DNA from: Arachnopeziza araneosa
Taxonomy: Eukaryota > Ascomycota > Leotiomycetes > Helotiales > Arachnopezizaceae
DNA: 64,000 nt
Direction: 5' to 3'
Assembly (NCBI GenBank): GCA_003988855.1
Contig: QYAI01000004.1
Location: forward strand, 62,001 to 126,000
The position numbers were made by a program, and so were the translations under genes. Positions 1 to 10,961 of the stretch are shown piece by piece (position 1 is the first letter of the stretch; every line of letters starts with the position of its first letter). The notes below the pieces were generated by a model that did no database searches, was not told where the DNA came from, and was given only the letters and a program-made list of their open reading frames with translations.

Positions 1-1502
1 ACAGCTCATATCACCAGGGATATTCATATTGTAGAAGCAAAACATTCGGTAGAAAATCAAACATATTAATTAAACTACTAAAATAACCCAACTGACCTGT
101 AGTAAAATGTTAGCATGAGCTGTTCTTCGAATATCGAGTTGAGCAATTGTGAAATCGATTCATCACTCAGTTCTCCAAGGTGAAATATATTTTTCGTCAA
201 AGAGTGAACTCTGAAAGAACACAGCGAATATTTGGATTCATCAAAGCAAGAATTTGACGTGAAGACAAACTGATAATACTTACATGATACAAACGGATTT
301 AGGCCTCCAAGATTACCTGGTTGATATAAGGAGAGTCAGCGAAGCTCTGGTCAAAATCATGAAAGCAGGTCCCATAGTGGAATGACCAAAAGCAAAATCT
401 CAGGCCTGTGAATGGTCAGCAAGAAGGAAAATAATGAGTAGGAGCAAGTACTCATTAAATCAGAATTTTGTGTAAATTCATATGGGGAAACCCCATCAAA
501 TAGTGTGAATAACGATTTCATCATTTGAAACCATGGTCTTGGATAAAGAAAGAAGAGGGGATGTCACCTAATTAGAGTATGATGTTAGCCTCTACACTTC
601 ATATTATATACTAATCATTCATGTCTTTTCGCAGGTCTCGGTGTATATTGCTCAGCTGACGAGTTCTCAACAAGCATTTCCTATTTATCTACCCTCACAA
701 GGTTTGTACGCCTTGCTTTCAAGGAAGGCAGATATAAGAATGCACAGTCTGTCCGCCCGTTCGTTCAAAGTTCGTCATAATATGCACAAAGTTAAGGCTG
801 CTGGGATGGAGCAAATTTTACCTGACAAGCAATTTGTTAGCAAGAGCAGCTTGGAGAGCGACAAAGTTGAAAATTTGGAATGTGTATGGCATCAGACAAG
901 GCTGAAACTAGTAAGACAGAATCTACATGATAACTTCTGAATGAGGAATTCCTATTGTTGTCGATTGATCATCACTGCCTTTTAGTAGAAGAACAAGGAA
1001 AAAATTTCAACGAACCTTTGATTTCTTCAGATCAGATACTTCGAGTTACGTTTCAATAAAACTGCAGAGATGTCAACTTAAGCCATGGACCCGACGTAAG
1101 GGTTTCGAAGCTGAAGAACCGATTCAGAATGTGTAACAGTATACAAAATCCCCATGTAAAAGTAAGAGTTGGATTGTTCTAAGGTTGTGTTTTCTCATCA
1201 TTGAGGAGTTTAAGGAGGAAGAAATTTCTGCACATACCTGTGAAGCAACTGTCGAATATTTAACAAGGCAAGAATTGCGTCGATGTGAATTATTATAGAT
1301 GGTTTAGAAAGGCGGAAGACGAAGCTCAAATTTTCTACTTGGTGGGCCAGAGCTTGGGCTAGTTTCCTTAACCCCTGCTAGCTTACGGCAAGTCTACTTC
1401 GCCACACCTGTGGCTGCGCTCCCCTCATTCCCCAACCTGACTTCTACTTCTTTCATATAACTTTGAATGATCGGTTGAGATTCATCTTAACCGACCTTCA
1501 TA
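1..1502. other. Intergenic, no supported gene
   Basis: This AT-leaning stretch holds only short frames. The longest, about 99 codons at 641-940, starts on a non-ATG codon and has no recognisable domain. I see no gene, RNA or repeat here. The last few hundred bases are presumably the promoter and leader of the gene starting at 1503. Confidence 0.6.
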
Positions 1503-2832
1503 ATGGCGCCAGTTGGGGGTTTCTGGGCTCCTATAGCCGTGAGAGCCTTAAGGTAAGTCGCTTTCAAACCTCGATGACTCGTCTCGTGGATCCGCGCTGA
1601 TGTTCAATAGACACGCCTTCAAAAAGACCTCAAACCTTATCAAGACTCGTCTTGAGAAAATAGCTCGTCCATTGGATGCCCAATTTCAGCCTGTTCTTGT
1701 CCGATCCACACCACGTCAGCCCATACACCCAGTAGCTCGACTTCGACAGAGTCAGGGACGCTGGTATACTACTCACAGTACAATAAATGCAGCGGTCCGG
1801 CGATTCCTAAGTACCAGCACAGAGCATGGCTTGAAGTACAACCGTTCAACTTTTCCAAGCTCGGCAACCGCTACTGCCGTCTCAAAATTGACGACAAGAG
1901 CTCCATTCGCTTCAACCCTGCGACCTAATATTACTGGCGGTTCTTTCCCTCGCACCGCTGGAGGGTATAGCCTTGGAGGGGGCGGTGTTGGTGGTGCTCG
2001 TTATTTTTCTCATACCCCAACAGCTCCTGCTCATGTCGTGCAAAATGTATCTCAAGCAGTGCGAGCGTTTTGGCTATCAGGGAATAAGGCTCAGTTTGAT
2101 GGAATAACTTCAACTGGAGAGAAGCGATTTCGCAGCGTCACAAGTCTACGAGATCAAACGACACGCAAGATGCAATCTGTCCCAAAGTTTGCACCTGGAT
2201 CTCATATCGATTTTCATGTTGAACCAACCGTTACTGCGCTTACGCCTCTGGCCGGAACATTCCCGTTTGGAAATGCCATGGGACACCCTCCTCCAACCCT
2301 AAACACAGAGGGATTTTTGGACATTCTCTCTGTTGACTTTTCACGAGCTCTTAAAGACCTCGCTGTTATTATGAATGACCTCAAGCGCCTGTCAAGTCTC
2401 GGAGATCTCACAATTACCCTAGAAGATAAATCAACTTTACGAGTCCGCTTTCCTGGCTGTGACGCAGAAACTGTGGAGCATTTATGTAATGAGGTCGGCG
2501 TGCAGCGAGGAGTCATTCATCAGGATGAAGACTTCGATAGCGCAGCTGGGGTCCAGATGGCTTTACGGTTCCCGTATGCTCCTATTTCAGAACATACATT
2601 GTCATCACCAGGCGGTTCTCTACAATCTCAAACTGGCCATGATTTTGAAGCGGTCGAAGAAGAGATTCTTGACAATCCTTGGATTGACGGTTATGAAACT
2701 ATGGAAGATGTTGGTGAAGGAGAGTCCGTATATTTTTCCAAACCGAGCGAGCATCAGAATCCATCCGATTATGAAGGTTTGGAAGGTATTTATCGGTTTC
2801 TAGAACAGTGCGATAATGCACGGAGGATCTGA
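1503..2832 (+). CDS. Conserved ascomycete protein, mitochondrial-type N-terminus
   Basis: Two exons, 1503-1552 and 1611-2832, give 423 aa. The 58-nt intron has a gtaagt donor, a gctgat branch point and an atag acceptor. The ATG at 1503 was chosen because the short first exon joins in frame and supplies the family-like start MAPVGGFWAP. The first 60 or so residues are rich in K, R and S with few acids, as in a mitochondrial presequence. A Gly-rich patch follows near residues 135-145, then a block containing ARYFSHTP and VQNVSQAVRAFW. The C-terminal third is acidic. From memory, close fungal relatives are labelled casein kinase II beta 2 subunit. The CK2-beta zinc-finger cysteine pattern is absent here, so I do not accept that function. 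The gene is surely real; its role is unknown. Confidence 0.8.
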
Positions 2833-4515
2833 TTTATCTCGTTTGTTTTTGGTTTTGGATTTAGCAATCTTGGAAGGTCGAGGGTGTTTTGGAAGATGGA
2901 GGTTTGAGGCCACATTCGCTCTGCTTCGAACACGGAAGTAACCCCTCCCTTCGCCGGCGGAAATTGTACACGATACCAATTCGCAAAACATTCTACTTGC
3001 ACCTGTTGCATACATAAGTTGCACAATATCCCATCATTTTTTGATTTGATAAATACCTGTTTTTCGTTCGAGGACTGTCTCTTATCCGGCAACTCCTCAT
3101 CGTCTCGAAAGAAACGGTGTACAAGGTTTAAATACCTAATGATATCTCACAATGTATGACATCCTAAAGGGCAAGAACCTCTTCAATTCTCTGTGATGAA
3201 ATTTGGCGTAGATATCATACTTTTCTGTTTTCAAGAGAGAAAAGAATTAGAAAATCTTCGTAAACACTCTTACCCTATCATTCAATATATCTAACAGGTA
3301 GTTCGCGTATTTTCATGATGAAGCTACAAATTGGTTAGCTCAGCGAGGTAGAAAGTGAAAATCTAAACCGGCTTATCTTTAGGTTAGTTTGAATTAGAGG
3401 TCGTATCTACCCAAAACATGCAAAAAATGGCCGGTGAAGTTTTCGGTATTGGATTGGTAAGTACTACTAGGAAAGCTGTGTTAGCAAGGTTCGTATACTT
3501 GGAGGTTACTTTTAGGTGTGCCACATAATATTCCCATAACCTATCTATCCTATTACCTTGATGGCAATGTATTTTAAATATAGACAGATAATTTTAGACT
3601 TTGCTAGTTAAACTGTCGCGTACGTATTACTCTACACTTGTTGAAAATTTAACCCAAACTTAACTTTTGCTGCTTTTGACAATGCTTCCAAAGAAGAAGC
3701 TCATCGATCGAAAGGCAGCACGAATTGTAGGGCTTTGAGAAGATATTTTGCTTAAACTTAAGAATCTTCGTTAGAATAAAAATTATTAGGGATGCAAGAA
3801 TTCGCAGCACACCTCGTGTTGAAACTTTTAAATAGATATCCGCAGCACACAAGTATAAAATTTCAAAAGTACTAAACTATTGTCTACGTCAGATTGCTGA
3901 AGACTTTCTCTTTCGCAGTTGTTTTATTGAGCAACAAATCAAAGCAACAATTAGTGAACACCTCAACCGCTTTATATCAATAATGACAAGTTCTAGAGTT
4001 TCAAAGATTAGACGTCTTCGTCACGAAAAAGGACGTAGTATATATATGGATACCGACCCACATTTATACGCAGACTGTTCAAGGATACGAAATATAATCT
4101 TACTGTGAACTGGAACCTTTACTGGACATATGTATTAGAGGCGCTGTTGTGGAGTATCATGCGAATTATTTGCCTGTTTGCCGCTACATTGGTTATGATG
4201 ATTAGTAAAAAAGTTCAAATTCTTGAACCCTTGCGAAAAGCCTTGAGGTGAAGCATGAACTTGACGTGCCCCATGTTTTCCGCGGACATATGTACGAAAA
4301 TAATAGTAAGCACACACACTAGATGCAGCCCGATTGTTAAGCCATAAATTTCAACACTTATATATGGATCTTTAAATCGTGTTGGCATCAACAATCTGTA
4401 AAGTTCAAATTCCTACAACTGTTAATGTTGCTGCTTACCATTCATTGTTCAATACCCCTTTCTTTCGTCAGAGTGTTACAAATTCGCCTCCAACAACAAC
4501 AACAACAATAAGAAG
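2833..4515. other. AT-rich intergenic region
   Basis: About 1.7 kb between two plus-strand genes. Only short shadow frames occur and no domain could be recognised on either strand. The end contains the 5' leader of the next gene, with a short CAA run. Confidence 0.6.
4491..4508 (+). repeat. (CAA)6 in the 5' leader
   Basis: Six perfect CAA units end seven bases before the ATG at 4516. Unstructured CAA tracts in leaders generally favour ribosome scanning. Whether that matters here is inference. Confidence 0.8.
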
Positions 4516-5290
4516 ATGAGCAACCCAGCAATTGAAAGGTATGGATGGACTGCCTGTCCCCGAAAAGTTGAGACACTTCTTTCGGAATCGCAAATTTCTT
4601 CAGCTCCAGCAAAACCGATCCTTGTGACCTCTATCAAGCTTCCTACCTCACCCCTCGTGGAGGCTGTTCACAACTACGCAAAGAAAGAACTTCCGATAGA
4701 GACCTTTAACCACTCAATGAGAGTTTTCTATTACGGTATATTCCCCAGATGATCAACTCATTCTCTCTAGCTAATTTGGGAAAGGCCAAGCTATTATTGA
4801 ACATGCTTTTTCTGATTGGCAATCAGTTTCCTTTCAGGAGACCTATTTTCTCACTTGCTTATTGCATGATATTGGAACGACCGACAAAAATATCAATGCA
4901 ACTCTTCTGTCATTCGAGTTCTACGGTGGTCTTCTCGTACTTGATCTCCTAAAGTCACACTCAGCTCCAATTGAGCAAGCAGAGAACGTAGCTGAGGCCG
5001 TGATCCGTCACCAAGACCTGGGTGAGACGGGAACGATCACGAGAACTGGAGCTCTTATCCAGCTGGCCACGATCTTCGATAATATGGGCGGGCAGCCGGA
5101 ACTCATCCACAAAGAGACGATTGAGAGCGTAGTTGAGGCTTTTCCTAGGATGAAATGGAGTTCTTGCTTTGCAAAGACGATACGCAAAGAAAATGGGCTC
5201 AAGCCTTGGGCACATACCACACATCTTGGAGAGATTGATTTTCCTATAGGCGTTGAGAATAATACACTGATGGCCCCGTACGAAAACTGA
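4516..5290 (+). CDS. Cyanamide hydratase-like HD-domain hydrolase
   Basis: Two exons, 4516-4735 and 4785-5290, give 241 aa, the usual length for fungal cyanamide hydratases. The 49-nt intron (gtatat donor, gctaat branch, aaag acceptor) rejoins the frame as YYG-QAII. The HD metal-binding residues are visible: H66 (FNHSMRV), H101-D102 (LLHDIG), H149 (VIRHQD) and D172 (IFDN). The classical family member hydrates cyanamide to urea with a zinc-dependent HD domain. Family paralogues vary in substrate (cyanide, isocyanide and other small nitrile-like molecules), so the exact substrate is inferred. No urease or other nitrogen gene lies beside it. It sits alone between long non-coding spacers, as accessory enzymes often do. 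Confidence 0.87.
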
Positions 5291-5732
5291 TTTGCGAGAT
5301 ACGTGCTAGACTTGAGGGTGCATTAGATTGCGAGAAGGGCGGGCCATTATTTGACTATAGTATAGCTATGTTCGGGAATATGACGTTGTCTGCTCTCTCT
5401 CCAAAAATAATGCACTCACACTCATGATCTAGGCTATAGATTCTTCAACACGTAGAGAAAGAAAGCTGTGATAAAAGTACAGACAATGTTAGGAGCCACG
5501 AGAAAAGGGCTAAATAAACATACTGGCGTATGGTGGTGTAGATTATTTATCTTGTAGGATCAGAAAACCGCAGTAGTAAAAAAAATGGCTCGCCTGCTCA
5601 TCAAAAGTTTAATGAAAGGGTGGTGACAAATAGGAATGGGCTTTTCAGACATTGTCTCCATTACTCATATTCTCGTGTAGGACTTTGAATTTGACAGTAG
5701 CATAAACAGGGCGTAACTCAATGAGAGGTCTA
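5291..5732. other. Convergent intergenic spacer
   Basis: 442 bp between the 3' ends of the hydratase gene and the LIM gene. Presumably 3' UTRs. Nothing else is visible. Confidence 0.6.
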
Positions 5733-8415
5733 TCATGCTTTCAACTCCCGCTCAATGCACCGAATACATAAAACAAGTGTGTCGTTTCCCGCCTGTTTGG
5801 GATAGAAGGCACCGTCCTCAAATCCATTTTTGCAAGAGGCACACCGGAAGCATTTTTCATGCCATTCAGCCCCAAGAGCTTGAACATACTCTCCGATTAC
5901 AGGCATTCTGCACTTCTTACACTTCGGTGCTTGCCTTTCTGTACGCTTTGTTTGACAGTTTAAGCACCATGCATATCCGTCTTTCTCGATGTGAGTCATG
6001 CCCTTCTCAAATGGATCACCACATTCAGCACAGAAGAAATGTCCGTAGTGCCAGTGTTCGCCAAGCGCAACTGTATGTTCACCTATAATAGGAGTTTTAC
6101 AGTGCTTGCATCTTGGTGCAAACTTTTCGTGAAAATCGAGGTGGCAATAAAAGCGCTGTCGGTCATCGCCGTCTTCAGCCATGGTTTGACCATCAATATC
6201 TGGAAGCACTTCTTCCCGAGCACGTTGTTTGATCCGACTAATTCGTTCAGCGCGTTTCGATGATGGTTCTGGGTGGATTTCAAGTGATTCAAGTCCTGTG
6301 CCGCAGCAGAAGCAAATAAAGCACTCTGGGTGAAAATGCTCTAATGCACCGCTCAATTTTACAACTCGCCCTTCGATAGCTAGCTGACACTGATGGCAAG
6401 TCGCCGTTGCTCTATTTCCTGCCGCGGGCGACCAGTGACCTCGGGGTATTTGAGATTGGCGTGGAACAATGCGACCTGCGGTTGATTTGGGAATAGGAAG
6501 AGGCCTTTTCGGTTGAGTATTAGTTACATCAGGTCCTACTGTAATCGTTGGTACGTTAGAAATATCTGGAAGATTGACGACTGGGACGGATGGCGCTGAA
6601 TCTGGGAAACCAATTGTGGGTACAGAAACCGAAGAGTCAGGAAGATTGATTGTTGGTATGGAAGGTGTAGCATCTGTGATATTAATGGAAGGGACAGCTG
6701 AGGAACTGTCTGAGAGGTTGATCGGAGGAGCAGGCAAGGCTGATATCTGTACTATCTTGGGAGTCGTGTTTTCCAGAGCAGAGGCAGGCGTGATAGGAGA
6801 TGGGTTTGTGTGCGAAGGGAAACTTTGTCTTTGCCCGACATTAAGACGCTTATCGAATGGAGACCTTCTTCGACCTTCTGATTTTGTATCAGTTTCTTTC
6901 GGCTTCCAGTTCTTGTCGAAGCTTACAATCGGACGACCTGGTTTGTCACTCACGATCGTTGGTGTCGGTAGTTTCGGGTTTCGATCTTTTAAGCGCATAC
7001 TCGTTGCTTGTCGAATCTCATCACTTCTGATCTCAAGTCCATCCTTCATGAGCGCTGAAATTGTTTCTGATTCTCTAGCAAGCATCTCGTCTTTTTTTTT
7101 TTCTGGCAGAGGATTCGCTACGTAATTCGAGCTTCTGAACTGGGAGGTTGGGATCTTATGAACATCGACGGTGGAGAGCCGTTTTATTGTTGGCTCTGGC
7201 AGAGTACTGTTTGAGCGATATCCTAGATCTTGAGAGAACTGAACTTTATTCAAAGGATTCCGTGGTCTGAGACGTAACGGAGCAGGTGAATCGTCATCTG
7301 CTTGTGACCGTCTACGATCCATGACGTCCTGCTCAGGCTCTTCCCAGATTTGCTCACCAGTGAAAGTTCCGCCAACCTCACCACTGATATTTCTTCTAGA
7401 GCTTGCACCGATTTTCTTTAGTGAACCACTTGAAGCCACGCTTCCAATCCTAATTCCGGTGTAAGATTGTTGACCACGCTCAGATACCATAGAATCATGG
7501 TTCGAGTCTCGAGGCCGCGATGAGTGGGAATCCAAGGTTAACCCCCGAGGAGGCTGGAGGGCTTTAGAGTATTCGCTTGAGTGTCGGGGAGGCGGAGAAT
7601 GCGTTCCTTCACTACAACCAGAACTTCCTGACACAGAACGCGGAGTTATGTCCCTCGCCAACCCGGTAGCAATCCCAATGCCCCCATATCGGCCGACGCT
7701 CTGGGTTCTAGCATGCTGATAACTATTCTTCCTTAAATGATCTGTGTACCGATAAGGGGCATCGGGTTTAACACTGGACTCAGGATGCTGGTGTTGCCAA
7801 ACTAGCTCCGATGCCTCGTCTTGTGCTGCGGCATGAATTCGGGACTCCTCGATTTCCGTTTTCCTGACAGTCATGTCTTCCATGGCCTCTCTTAGGGAAA
7901 CTGCTTCTTCTTTTTCCATCCATCTTTGACCCCTTTCCATGTAAGTTGCACTGGGAACCACCTCGGACGGATTTAGCAATGTGATTGTTTCTTGATTTGG
8001 AAACGGTTGTTGCACTAGTTGCCGTCCTGTGCGAGAATTTACGGAAGGAAATGTAGAAAGTGAAGAGCGCTTTTGTAATATGACACCGGCAGATTGTGGT
8101 ATGGCATCACGGTCTGGAGAGCATGAGCTAGGCTCTACTGGAGGTATTACTGATGCAGCTTTACTTGACTCGGACCGAGCATTGGAGGGAATTGGCCGCG
8201 CACCAGCTGGACGCGAGACTCTGTTGTTTCTAAGGTTTTTAAGATACTCTCCTAGTCGTAATTAGCGGCAGGAAATGTGGCGCAAAAGAATTGAATAGTG
8301 CTCTGAATTCGGAATTTTTTTCTAACCACTTACCAAATTCTTCGTTGGACATATAAACTGGCCCTGGAGGAGTAACTTTACGCTCCCTGTCTTTAGAACG
8401 TCCGCGGAGCAACAT
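5733..8415 (-). CDS. Three-LIM-domain protein (paxillin-like)
   Basis: Exons (minus) 8415-8334 and 8251-5733 give 866 aa. The 82-nt intron has a gtaagt donor and a gctaat branch, and restores a join reading YMSNEEFGEYLKNLRNN. Three zinc-binding LIM domains occupy the last 230 or so residues. LIM1 (about 640-735) starts CHQCQLAIEG and carries a charged insertion. LIM2 (about 738-795) starts CKHCKTPIIGEH. LIM3 (about 798-862) starts CKKCRMPVIGEY. The long N-terminal part is low-complexity, Ser/Pro-rich and presumably disordered. At about residues 420-490 it holds an imperfect tandem repeat of about 14 residues (type PTINLPDSSVSV). Fungal LIM proteins of this layout act at polarity sites, the actin ring and Rho signalling; applying that here is inference. 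The start is the first in-frame ATG of exon 1, and an upstream coding exon cannot be excluded. Confidence 0.87.
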
Positions 8416-9493
8416 CTTCGATATTTGAGGTACGAAGTCGAAGTTTGTAATGTTTGGCAAAATAGATAGAGGTGGGTTGCATTAGAGGGTGACCATGAGG
8501 TAGAGAAGATGGACAATTGTTATTGCAAAGGTTCACTGAAGTAGAGGTAGGAATAATATTAGAGAAAGGAACAGTCATAGGCAGAGCTCTTATTTTGCAG
8601 TTTGTGACTCAAGATGCGTTCTTTGTTTGTGTTTGACCTTGTTGCTGGTTGGAGGAGCAACACGATAGCCGAAACAGTACATACATCTCGCTTGTCTCCG
8701 CGCAAGGTGAAGTCTGCCCCACTTCACAGCATAGCAGAAGTGTATTATGAACGTACTGACGTGGAGGTGTACGTGTTTCATTTGAGAGAGTCTTGTGTCG
8801 CTAGCTGAAGCTAGGTATCTTGCCTACTATCCTCTTCATGGCTTATCATTTTTTGAAAGAGTGTATTTGATGGGCAATAATCGCTTTTATGTGAAGGCTT
8901 CTTGTACTTATCTCTCGTATCTAAGCTTCGCGCTTAGGCAATATAATAGAGAGGATATAGATGGATCAACAAGGGTAGTAATAGTCTGTGGCCTGTTAAA
9001 TCCTTGAACAATTTGCCTAGTAACAAATAACTAGCAATTCTTAACAACCGAAGCCAGTGTTGTAATTTATTTTTGAAGACGTTCTCTCTCAGATTGCCTA
9101 GAATCCCGGTATTAGCATGACACATTTAGATGTGTTGGCCGTTAGCTACAAATTAAAGCAGTCCTATAGGCGGTCTCATTTCGAGATTCGGGCCTGGTAA
9201 CATCGCGGTCTACGATAAATCGAGAAGAAATTGGATAAGTTTGAGGATCGAGCAAAGCATCAATCTTGCTACATTTATCTTTCGTCAAAACAGGAACTAA
9301 TGCATATTGAAAATGGAGTACGGGCGCTTAGCTTAACAAAATATATTCTGGATTCCTACACAATACATCTCTCACAATAATTCATAATATCTCGTTAATT
9401 GCGTAGAGCTTTGTACAAGAAGAACAGTCTCCCTAAACTCCAAACCAGATGCAAGGCGGGTATCTATCGGTCAGTCGAGAATCCAGCACCGTG
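8416..9493. other. Intergenic, no supported gene
   Basis: About 1.1 kb between two minus-strand genes. It holds the promoter and leader of the LIM gene and the 3' region of the secreted-protein gene. The short frames here have no ATG, splice or domain support. Confidence 0.6.
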
Positions 9494-10469
9494 TTATACA
9501 ATCTGCCCAGCAATGCCCAATCCGAGCCCAGCCATCATTCCTGCTGTAGCAAAACACCCCATTGTCGGCCTAGCGGCTGGATTTGTTGCCGTAGATACCA
9601 CGAAAGAAGTACCAAACTGTGCGCAATTCGTACTCGCAATATCATAACAAGCTTGTGAGCTCAAACTACTACAAATTGATGTAGCCGATGATGCCCCTAA
9701 GTTCTGCACTGTAGGTGAGACAGTAACCCCACCTGCAGGCGCGACAATTGTCACTCCAAAACCACCTGAACCTTCTAGATCGGCTGTACATGCTCTTATT
9801 GCAACAGCGAGTTAGCCTCTTCCAATTTAGGGATTTAGAGGAAATGTACGATTTAGGCACCTGTAATTGATGGTACTGGCAGTAGATCCGACGAGAGATT
9901 GTGGATCCAGTTGAGATAAAAAAGAGAGCGTCTAGATATACTCACGCGTAGTTATTTTGACAAGCACTGTATGCTGACATGCATGCAGCTGAGTTTGAAT
10001 ATGTAGTTGGTATATATGGGAATGGGAAAAAGTCATTCGTTACATAGGACACTGCTCCTGTTGTTGCAGCGCTCGTGATGGTTTCGGTCGGATTTGAAGT
10101 AGTTGTTGTTATGCTGCTACCAAAGACTACAGCCCCGGTTGTCGTTGCAGATGATCTATCCACAGTTCCAGTGCAAGTTGCACCAGTTGGACAACATGCT
10201 ATGTCTCGAGCGTGGTCGAGTGTGCAAGTTGAACCAGAAGTGCAGCAAGCTGCTCCATACGCCGCAGCAAGAGTCGAGCAAGAATTGTAATCAACAGGAC
10301 AATTTCCATCCCTCCTAGCTAATTTATGATCTGGTCGCATCGAAGATGTATTTGAAAAGGTGAACGTCTCTTCAACTTCAGGCTGCCAGAATGGAACGAC
10401 GATAGGACGAAGTGCTGAGGTTGGTACGGGGAGGAGAAATATCGATAATCGGAGTAAATATCGCAGCAT
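9494..10469 (-). CDS. Secreted Cys-rich protein, probable GPI anchor
   Basis: Exons (minus) 10469-9946 and 9794-9494 give 274 aa. The 151-nt intron has a gtgagt donor, and the join reads NNYAACTADL. The ATG at 10469 opens a signal peptide (MLRYLLRLSIFLLPVPTSA). The next part is Cys-rich (CPVDYNSCSTLAAAYGAACC and a further CCPTGATC), then a Thr/Ser linker likely to be O-glycosylated. A second Cys-containing block follows (CMSAYSACQNNYA, ICSSLSSQACYD, NCAQFG). The C-terminus ends in a small-residue hydrophobic tail (GMMAGLGLGIAG), consistent with a GPI signal. This resembles a widespread family of fungal cell-surface proteins of unknown function. The gene is divergent from clf1 across 492 bp. 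Confidence 0.8.
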
Positions 10470-10961
10470 TTTGATAATTAGGGTATTAGTATACACCTAA
10501 AAACCAATTTCTGAAAGTGAATCGGTTTGTCACCAGAAATCGGTCGTCAAATTGCACCTGGGTATATTAGTCTCACATTCATCAGTACATTTTCAAAAGT
10601 GTTGGGCCAGCGATACTCACAGAGTTTCATTTGGTAGATAAGTAAATCCTTTAGATTAAGAAGAGACGGTCTTTACGCTCTTGGTCTTTTTTCGATTTTG
10701 AAGTTCGTGATATTCCAGCTCGGTACGAAATGAGAAAGTAAACAAACCGAGCTACCTCTCGTTGCTAGGGAGGCTCGATTTGCTTATCGCCCATCTTTGC
10801 CGAGGTTTAGCCTCCAAGATATGACTACGGTAGGCTAGGTACTTTTATTTCACGTTAGCGCGAATAGCTTCATTAACAGCTACCTCAGCTTTCCTTGAGG
10901 TGCCTCGGGACAACTCTCAGAAAGGCCTCGTTTGCCAAAGGTTCCTCTCACCACGATCATA
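10470..10961. promoter_or_regulatory. Divergent promoter: secreted protein / clf1
   Basis: 492 bp between opposite start codons must contain both promoters. I could not assign specific factor sites with confidence. Confidence 0.55.

Noticed and set aside
641..940. 99-codon plus-strand frame
   Set aside because: Non-ATG start, no domain, AT-rich surroundings and no credible splice partner.
8614..9125. Several overlapping 60-70 codon frames
   Set aside because: They overlap each other on both strands and have no motifs; consistent with chance.
9795..9945. Possible extra exon inside the secreted-protein intron
   Set aside because: The frames tested either read through unlikely sequence or upset the family-like join NNYAACTADL.
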